Of a DNA stretch of 5,178 bases, positions 1 through 5,178 are shown piece by piece. The DNA is from Acidobacteriota bacterium (GTDB taxonomy: Bacteria; Acidobacteriota; Terriglobia; Terriglobales; Acidobacteriaceae), in assembly GCA_021819255.1 (NCBI GenBank), contig JAKART010000157.1, positions 1-5,178 of the forward strand. The letters run 5' to 3'. Position 1 is the first letter of the stretch. Every line of letters begins with the position of its first letter. Under the pieces are notes generated by a model. It was not told where the DNA came from. It was given only the letters and a program-made list of their open reading frames with translations, and searched no databases. Position numbers and translations under genes: made by a program.

Positions 1-4
1 GTTG

Positions 5-18
5 CTGCCCGGGGGCAG
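5..18. repeat. Inverted repeat just upstream of the ompH promoter
   Basis: CTGCCC at 5-10 and GGGCAG at 13-18 form a perfect 6-bp inverted repeat with two bases between, ending one base before the -35 hexamer at 20-25. As RNA it would fold as a 5-bp stem with a CGGG loop. It has no T-run after it, so it is not a convincing terminator of an upstream gene. Its position would suit a regulator-binding site, but that is inference from position only. Confidence 0.35.
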
Positions 19-19
19 A

Positions 20-48
20 TTGACCCGGCCTAGCCAGTCTCCTATAAT
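20..48 (+). promoter_or_regulatory. Sigma70-type promoter of the ompH-like gene
   Basis: TTGACC (20-25) is followed by a 17-bp spacer and a perfect TATAAT (43-48). This matches the housekeeping sigma consensus at 11 of 12 positions with ideal spacing. Transcription would start near 54-56, giving a leader of about 195 nt before the ATG at 252. It is the clearest promoter in the window and suggests strong, constitutive-type expression of the chaperone gene. Confidence 0.8.
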
Positions 49-54
49 TGCGCT

Positions 55-251
55 CAGCCTACTGTCCTCTCGCGCCCGCGAGCTTATCCCTTCAGACTGG
101 ATCATTGAGAAGGAGCGAGCCGGCAGCACTCTCGAGTGTTTCAACGGGCGGAGGTAAGGTGCGGCAGCCTTCCCAGCGGCGCGTGGCGCCGGGATCAACC
201 CAGCCGAAATCTCCGGAATCCGGATTCTTGTCAAGGAGCCTTACACATCGC
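55..251 (+). other. Long structured 5' leader of ompH
   Basis: The predicted transcript has about 195 untranslated nucleotides, which is long for a gene with a simple promoter. Small hairpins can be drawn at 69-82 (CTCGC, loop GCCC, GCGAG), 125-140 (6-bp stem with one G-U pair, loop CTCG) and 178-190 (GGCGC, loop GTG, GCGCC), and CCGG is repeated around 213-222. I could not match it to a riboswitch class I know. Two SD-like tracts inside it (AAGGAG at 110-115 and GGAGGT at 150-155) lead to no convincing separate ORF. It may simply be an unstructured leader in GC-rich DNA. Confidence 0.4.
233..238 (+). promoter_or_regulatory. Ribosome binding site of the ompH-like gene
   Basis: AAGGAG lies 13 nt before the ATG at 252. 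The spacing is longer than ideal, but it is the only good SD near the start, and that start places a typical signal peptide at the N terminus. This supports ATG 252 over in-frame upstream codons. Confidence 0.6.
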
Positions 252-911
252 ATGAACCGTACCCTTGTCCTTGCTTCTGCGCTGGCGACCGGCCTCGCAG
301 CCTCCTCTCTCATCGCCCAGACCACCAAATCTGCTGTTGCCAAGCCAGCCAACGCTGCGCCGGCGGCGGTACATCCCCAAGCCATCCCCGCCAAGATTGC
401 CATCATTGCTTTCGAGCAAGGAGTGATCGCCACCAATGAGGGTCAGCGCGCCGTTGCCGACATTCAGAAGAAGTATGAGCCCAAGAAGGACGCCATTGAG
501 GCGCTCTCCACCGAGGTTGACTCGCTGAAGAAGCAGTATCAGGCGCTGCCGGCCAACATCTCCGACCAAGAGCGGGCGGCCCGCCTGAAGAGCATCGATG
601 ACAAGGAAAAGGCGCTCCAGCGCAACGTTGAAGATGCTCAGAACGCCTACAATCAGGACGTTCAGCAGGCTTACGGCAAGGTCGCGCAGAAGTTCGGCGG
701 AACCGCCGTCAAGTATGCTCAGGATCATGGCTTTACCGTACTGCTGAATGAGGGCGCCGCGCAGGGTCTTCCCACCGTCCTGTGGTGGCAGCAGGAGACG
801 GATATCACCCAGGCCGTAGTGAACGCCTACAACGCCGCCTCGGGAGTAGCGCCGTTGCCGCCGTCGGCTCCCACGCCGCAGCACGCTGCTCCAACCGGAG
901 CTCCGCGGTAG
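252..911 (+). CDS. OmpH/Skp-family periplasmic chaperone
   Basis: The 219-residue protein has a signal peptide at about residues 1-22 (M-N-R start, hydrophobic Leu/Ala/Val core, likely cleavage after LIA at 22). An Ala/Pro-rich linker (about 23-47) leads to an OmpH domain. This opens with a short beta strand (KIAIIAFEQGV, 48-58), continues as a long charged alpha-helical hairpin rich in Lys, Glu and Gln (about 63-150), and closes with the second strand region (GFTVLLNEG) and a DITQAVVNAYN helix. A Trp-Trp pair sits at 178-179. A Pro/Ala-rich tail covers 197-219. In E. coli, Skp (about 160 residues) is a trimer that binds unfolded outer-membrane proteins in the periplasm on their way to the BAM complex; the same role is inferred here. 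The extra length comes from the linker and tail. The gene stands alone with its own promoter and terminator rather than beside bamA. The exact client range is unknown, and family membership is more certain than function. Confidence 0.85.
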   Translation: MNRTLVLASALATGLAASSLIAQTTKSAVAKPANAAPAAVHPQAIPAKIAIIAFEQGVIATNEGQRAVADIQKKYEPKKDAIEALSTEVDSLKKQYQALPANISDQERAARLKSIDDKEKALQRNVEDAQNAYNQDVQQAYGKVAQKFGGTAVKYAQDHGFTVLLNEGAAQGLPTVLWWQQETDITQAVVNAYNAASGVAPLPPSAPTPQHAAPTGAPR

Positions 912-941
912 TAACAGCGATGAAGAGGCCGGCTTTGCGAT

Positions 942-977
942 GAAGGGAAGGGAGGCCGGAAGGTCTCCTTTCTCTTT
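942..977 (+). terminator. Terminator-like hairpin after ompH
   Basis: Bases 942-957 pair without interruption with 962-977: 16 pairs, four of them G-U, closed by a GGAA (GNRA-type) loop at 958-961. The core GGAGGCC/GGTCTCC is GC-rich and the 3' arm ends in TTTCTCTTT. It starts 30 nt after the ompH stop, which is right for an intrinsic terminator. The T-rich tract is part of the stem rather than a clean tail, so termination strength is uncertain. Read from the other strand it lies about 130 nt past the lepA stop and has a C-rich tail, so it is less suited to end lepA. Confidence 0.6.
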
Positions 978-1031
978 GGTTGCTCCTTGTCCTATTCTGC
1001 GCCGGGCCCGGCAAGTCTGCTTCTTCTTCTC

Positions 1032-1092
1032 CAGCAGAACTCCTCGCCGCTTCGCGGGGCCCTCGCTGCTTCGCGGGGCCAGAGTCTTGCTG
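1032..1092. repeat. 19-bp tandem duplication within an imperfect inverted repeat
   Basis: Two adjacent 19-bp units, 1042-1060 and 1061-1079, differ at one base (C/T at their seventh position). Each contains GCTTCGCG, able to form a tiny TTC-loop hairpin. They lie between CAGCAGAACTC (1032-1042) and GAGTCTTGCTG (1082-1092). These arms pair over 11 positions with one G-U and one mismatch on the + strand. The whole could fold as a stem with two inner hairpins. It begins 16 bases beyond the lepA stop, so it would be in the lepA 3' untranslated RNA. No T-run follows it on the lepA strand, so it is not a canonical terminator, although it could still halt or protect that transcript. Confidence 0.6.
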
Positions 1093-1107
1093 CCGTCTCC
1101 GCTCCCC

Positions 1108-2910
<1,803 letters not shown>

Positions 2911-2979
2911 GGAGAGTGAAGCCGGGCACACCGGCGGGCAAAGTCTGCGCGCCAGGGTGGAATGGGATGTACAGACTCC

Positions 2980-2988
2980 ATCTTAACA
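2980..2988 (-). promoter_or_regulatory. Candidate extended -10 promoter for lepA
   Basis: On the minus strand the sequence reads TGTTAAGAT: a TG one base before a TAAGAT hexamer (4 of 6 to TATAAT, keeping the important first, second and last bases). The -35 at 17-bp spacing (TCGGAT, 3008-3003) is poor, as can be tolerated with an extended -10. Transcription would begin near 2973, about 63 nt before the ATG. This is the best candidate I found, but it is weak. Confidence 0.35.
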
Positions 2989-3017
2989 TCCGCCGCTCGG
3001 GCATCCGAGCTCCCCAC

Positions 3018-3041
3018 GCTTTGCGGGTTCGCTGCTTTGCG
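3018..3041. repeat. GC-rich doublet related to the repeat after lepA
   Basis: GCTTTGCG occurs at 3018-3025 and again at 3034-3041 (16-base period), joined by GGTTCGCT. The arrangement aligns with the tandem unit at 1042-1079, where GCTTCGCG occurs twice with CTCGCT between. The same octamer is also at 932-939. By eye the octamer GCTTYGCG falls five times in the non-coding stretches and once in coding DNA (reverse strand, 1265-1272). Confidence 0.4.
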
Positions 3042-3110
3042 CATGCGGCATCGGCCGCTTCCGGGAGCGCTCGCAGCTCCATCGCCGGCGCTCTCCGGGA
3101 AAGCACCGCT

Positions 3111-3116
3111 TACAAT
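3111..3116 (+). promoter_or_regulatory. Candidate -10 element for mltD
   Basis: TACAAT matches five of six bases of the -10 consensus. No recognisable -35 lies 16-18 bp upstream (GCGCTC at 17) and there is no extended TG, so the call rests on one hexamer. If used, transcription would start near 3123 and leave about 110 nt of leader before GTG 3235. Confidence 0.3.
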
Positions 3117-3212
3117 GGGAGGGTTGATGCAAAAGCCGAGAGTTGCAGCTTTTCCGGAGCAGATCGATCTCCCACGGCGGGTTTGCTGCGGCGTTTCCCT
3201 TTCGCTCCAGCA

Positions 3213-3228
3213 GGCAAGCTTGCCGGAG
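3213..3228 (+). promoter_or_regulatory. Ribosome binding site of mltD with abutting palindrome
   Basis: GGAG at 3225-3228 lies 6 nt before GTG 3235, an ideal distance, and supports that start. Directly before it is the perfect 12-bp palindrome GGCAAGCTTGCC (3213-3224), which as RNA can form only a 4-bp stem with an AGCT loop. As DNA it could be an operator half-site pair, but nothing else supports binding. Confidence 0.45.
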
Positions 3229-3234
3229 ATCCCG

Positions 3235-5163
3235 GTGGTTGGGAAAGACTTATCGTATCGTCGAAGAGCCGGGGTGCACTCGCACGGAAATCCCCCCGCT
3301 TTCTTTTCCCGGCATGGCGCCCTGGTCGCCGTCGGTTTGCCATTGCTGGCCCTGGCGCTGTCCGGCTGCCAGGGTAGCCGGCGCTACGCTTTTCCCGGCA
3401 GCGCGGCGGCCAACAGCACGGCGCCTGGCTTGCACCCGCAGGCTTCGAGTCTGATCCAGAACTCAAGCCAGAGCGCGGCCCAGGCTCAGGAAGCTCAAGC
3501 GGAGAAAGCGGCTCGCCAGCGCCGAGCCGAGCAGCACCAGCAGCGGGTCCAGGAGCTGATCGCCCGAGCGGAAGCCAACTATCAGGCCGGGGTGCAGAAC
3601 TACAACAACAACCGCTTGGACGCGGCCCGCCAGGATTTTGACTTCGCCGTGGATACGATGCTCACCAGCGGGATGGATCTCAAGAACGATCCTCAGCTCG
3701 CCGACGCCTTCGACCAACTCCTCTCCGCCATCAACTCCCTGGAGATGTTCGCGCTCAAGCAAGGCAGCGGCTTCTCCGAGCAGATCCAGGAGGCTCCCGC
3801 TCAGGCCGCCAACGAGGTGACCTTCCCGGCCAACCCTCAATTAGTGGGCAAGATCGCCACCCAGTTGAAGACCACCAAGTCGGACCTTCCTCTGGTGGTG
3901 AATGACTATGTGGCCGGCTGGATCAACTACTTCACCAACTCGCGCTCCGGCCACGCCCACCTGGAGAGCTCGCTGCAGCGCGCCGGACGGTACAGCGCAA
4001 TGATCTCCAAAGATCTGGCGGCTCAGGGCGTTCCCCAGGATCTGATCTACCTGGCCGTCGCCGAGTCCGGCTTCCAACCCCAGGCCGTCAACCCCAGTTC
4101 CGGCGCCGGCGGCATGTGGCAGTTCATGCCTTTCAGTGGGCCCTATGGCCTGGAGCGCAACGGATTCTTCGACGAGCGATTTGATCCCGAACAGTCGACG
4201 CTGGCCTACGCCCGGTACATGAAGGAGCTCCACGACCAGTTTGGCGACTGGTATCTGGCCATGGCGGCTTACAACTGGGGACCAGGGAACGTGCAACGCG
4301 CGGTGGCCCGAACCGGCTACGCCGATTACTGGGAACTTTACAAACTCAACGCGCTGCCGGCTCAGACCAAGGCCTACGTGCCCAGCATCATCGCCGCCGC
4401 CATTATGGCCAAGAATCCCAAGCTCTACGGCTTGGCTGACATGACGCCCGACCCGCCGGTGCTCTTTGATGACGTCACCACCAGCTATGCCATTGACATG
4501 CGCCTGGTGGCTGACCTCACCAACTCCACGCTGGCCGAGATCGTGTCGCTCAATCCCGCTCTGCTCCGTCTCTCCACGCCGCAGGACATCCCTTACGATC
4601 TGCACCTTCCTGCCGGGAGCCGCGAGATGTTTCTGACGCGTCTGAAGAACATCCCGGCGGAGGATCGCACCCGTTGGCGCTTTCACGTGGTGCAGAATGG
4701 CGAAGATCTGGAGCAGATCGCGGCCTCGCTCCATGCCAGCGCCAGCCAGATTACCTCCGTCAATGACCTCACTGGCCCGGTTCAGCCCGGCGACGAACTT
4801 GTGATTCCACTCCGAGCCAGCAGCCGGCTGACGCCCGGCACGCGTTACCGGATGCGCAGAAAGGATACGCTGGTAACGGTCGCGGATCGGTTTGGCGTCT
4901 CCGTAGAGCAACTGCGGCGATGGAATCACCTCCATTCCAACTACGTTCGACCGGGGCGTTCGATCTATGTCGTCGAGCCGATCCGCCTGGCTTCCTCGCC
5001 TCGCATACGCCGCCATTCGATCCATCGCCGTCCATTGCGGAGAACCGTCCATCACCCCAGCTCAGCCTCTCGAGGCAAGATCACCCATGGCAAAGCCTCG
5101 GCGCACCCCTCCAGCCATGGTCGAGCTTCCCGAAAGAGTGCAAAGAAGAAGCAGACCCAGTAG
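3235..5163 (+). CDS. mltD: MltD-like membrane-bound lytic murein transglycosylase, LysM lipoprotein
   Basis: The enzyme cleaves the MurNAc-GlcNAc bond of peptidoglycan, forming 1,6-anhydroMurNAc ends. With start GTG 3235 it has 642 residues. A basic n-region and hydrophobic stretch lead to lipobox LSGC with Cys45; Gln at +2 fits outer-membrane sorting by the E. coli rule. Next come a Gln/Ala/Glu-rich helical segment (about 75-111), a TPR-like helix pair (112-143), an MltD-type lead-in (LPLVVNDYVAGWINYFTN), and an SLT domain (about 253-355) with catalytic Glu277 in AVAESGF, GMWQFMP (Gln296) and AAYNWGPGNV (Tyr346). Two LysM domains (483-525, 538-581) should bind glycan. A 60-residue basic tail ends the protein. 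E. coli MltD is shorter (about 450 residues); the extra length is the N-terminal helices and the tail. Other in-frame starts are ATG 3127 (GGGAGGG before it, but it puts the lipobox at residue 81) and GTG 3274 (lipobox at residue 32). The domain call is firm; the start and the exact MltD orthology are less so. Confidence 0.9.
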   Translation: MVGKDLSYRRRAGVHSHGNPPAFFSRHGALVAVGLPLLALALSGCQGSRRYAFPGSAAANSTAPGLHPQASSLIQNSSQSAAQAQEAQAEKAARQRRAEQHQQRVQELIARAEANYQAGVQNYNNNRLDAARQDFDFAVDTMLTSGMDLKNDPQLADAFDQLLSAINSLEMFALKQGSGFSEQIQEAPAQAANEVTFPANPQLVGKIATQLKTTKSDLPLVVNDYVAGWINYFTNSRSGHAHLESSLQRAGRYSAMISKDLAAQGVPQDLIYLAVAESGFQPQAVNPSSGAGGMWQFMPFSGPYGLERNGFFDERFDPEQSTLAYARYMKELHDQFGDWYLAMAAYNWGPGNVQRAVARTGYADYWELYKLNALPAQTKAYVPSIIAAAIMAKNPKLYGLADMTPDPPVLFDDVTTSYAIDMRLVADLTNSTLAEIVSLNPALLRLSTPQDIPYDLHLPAGSREMFLTRLKNIPAEDRTRWRFHVVQNGEDLEQIAASLHASASQITSVNDLTGPVQPGDELVIPLRASSRLTPGTRYRMRRKDTLVTVADRFGVSVEQLRRWNHLHSNYVRPGRSIYVVEPIRLASSPRIRRHSIHRRPLRRTVHHPSSASRGKITHGKASAHPSSHGRASRKSAKKKQTQ

Positions 5164-5178
5164 AAAAAAGTAGATCGG

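Larger units (their letters stand above)
2911..3234. other. Divergent lepA-mltD intergenic region
   Basis: This 324-base gap should carry the promoters of both neighbours. Toward lepA there is one extended -10 candidate (2980-2988). Toward mltD there is TACAAT at 3111-3116. It also holds a GC-rich GCTTTGCG doublet (3018-3041), a 5-bp hairpin GGAGC/GCTCC (3064-3068 with 3076-3080), a 10-bp palindrome AGATCGATCT (3161-3170) and a 12-bp palindrome at 3213-3224. The mltD frame stays open through most of it, but this part lacks the strong GC bias at third codon positions seen in the mature protein, so I treat it as non-coding. I see no small independent gene in it. Confidence 0.5.

Noticed and set aside
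48..251. N-terminal extension of OmpH to base 48
   Set aside because: It would begin inside the -10 element, before the predicted transcription start, and would bury the signal peptide 68 residues from the N terminus.
231..884. Open frame on the - strand opposite the ompH-like gene
   Set aside because: The + strand frame has a signal peptide, OmpH features, promoter, SD and terminator; the minus frame has none of these.
1001..1012. Perfect palindrome GCCGGGCCCGGC as a terminator
   Set aside because: It has no loop and no T-run on either strand; palindromes of G and C are common at this base composition.
2962..3126. Extension of the MltD frame upstream to 2962
   Set aside because: It would put the lipobox beyond residue 130 and overlap the lepA promoter candidate; the residues look like translated intergenic DNA.
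3841..5055. Long open frame (404 codons) on the - strand opposite mltD
   Set aside because: It overlaps the SLT and LysM coding region, has no family motif, signal or credible SD, and reflects codon bias of the real gene.
5164..5178. Terminator of mltD at the A-rich end of the window
   Set aside because: Only 15 bases follow the stop, with AAAAAA but no stem visible; any terminator would lie outside.

Overview
The window is a GC-rich (about 60%), fully bacterial segment carrying three housekeeping or cell-envelope genes and no mobile element, CRISPR array, tRNA or rRNA that I can see. The products are diderm (Gram-negative type): a secreted OmpH/Skp-family periplasmic chaperone, the translation GTPase LepA (EF4), and an MltD-like lipoprotein lytic transglycosylase with LysM domains. 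The protein style and the solitary arrangement of the genes suggest an acidobacterium (Acidobacteriota, Terriglobia-like). That placement is an impression from the sequence and has not been tested.

Layout: 1-251 holds a near-consensus sigma70-type promoter (TTGACC, 17-bp spacer, TATAAT) and a leader of about 195 nt with several small hairpins. 252-911 (+) is the OmpH/Skp-like gene. 912-1107 is a convergent intergenic region with a 16-bp terminator-like hairpin just after ompH and, nearer lepA, a nested structure made of a 19-bp tandem duplication inside an imperfect inverted repeat. 1108-2910 (-) is lepA, full length with all GTPase motifs intact. 2911-3234 is the divergent lepA/mltD intergenic region, with weak promoter candidates, a GC-rich doublet resembling the one downstream of lepA, and a 12-bp palindrome touching a Shine-Dalgarno sequence. 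3235-5163 (+) is the MltD-like gene, complete, and the window ends 15 bases after its stop.

The genes do not form an operon: they alternate +, -, +, so each should have its own promoter. OmpH/Skp and MltD both act in the envelope (outer-membrane protein transport and peptidoglycan remodelling), while LepA acts on the ribosome. The proximity suggests no shared pathway beyond general growth.

I do not see an undescribed system here. The points worth a second look are modest: the small structured repeats on both sides of lepA, the structured ompH leader and its flanking inverted repeat, the uncertain mltD start with an adjacent palindrome, and the very basic 60-residue tail of the transglycosylase.
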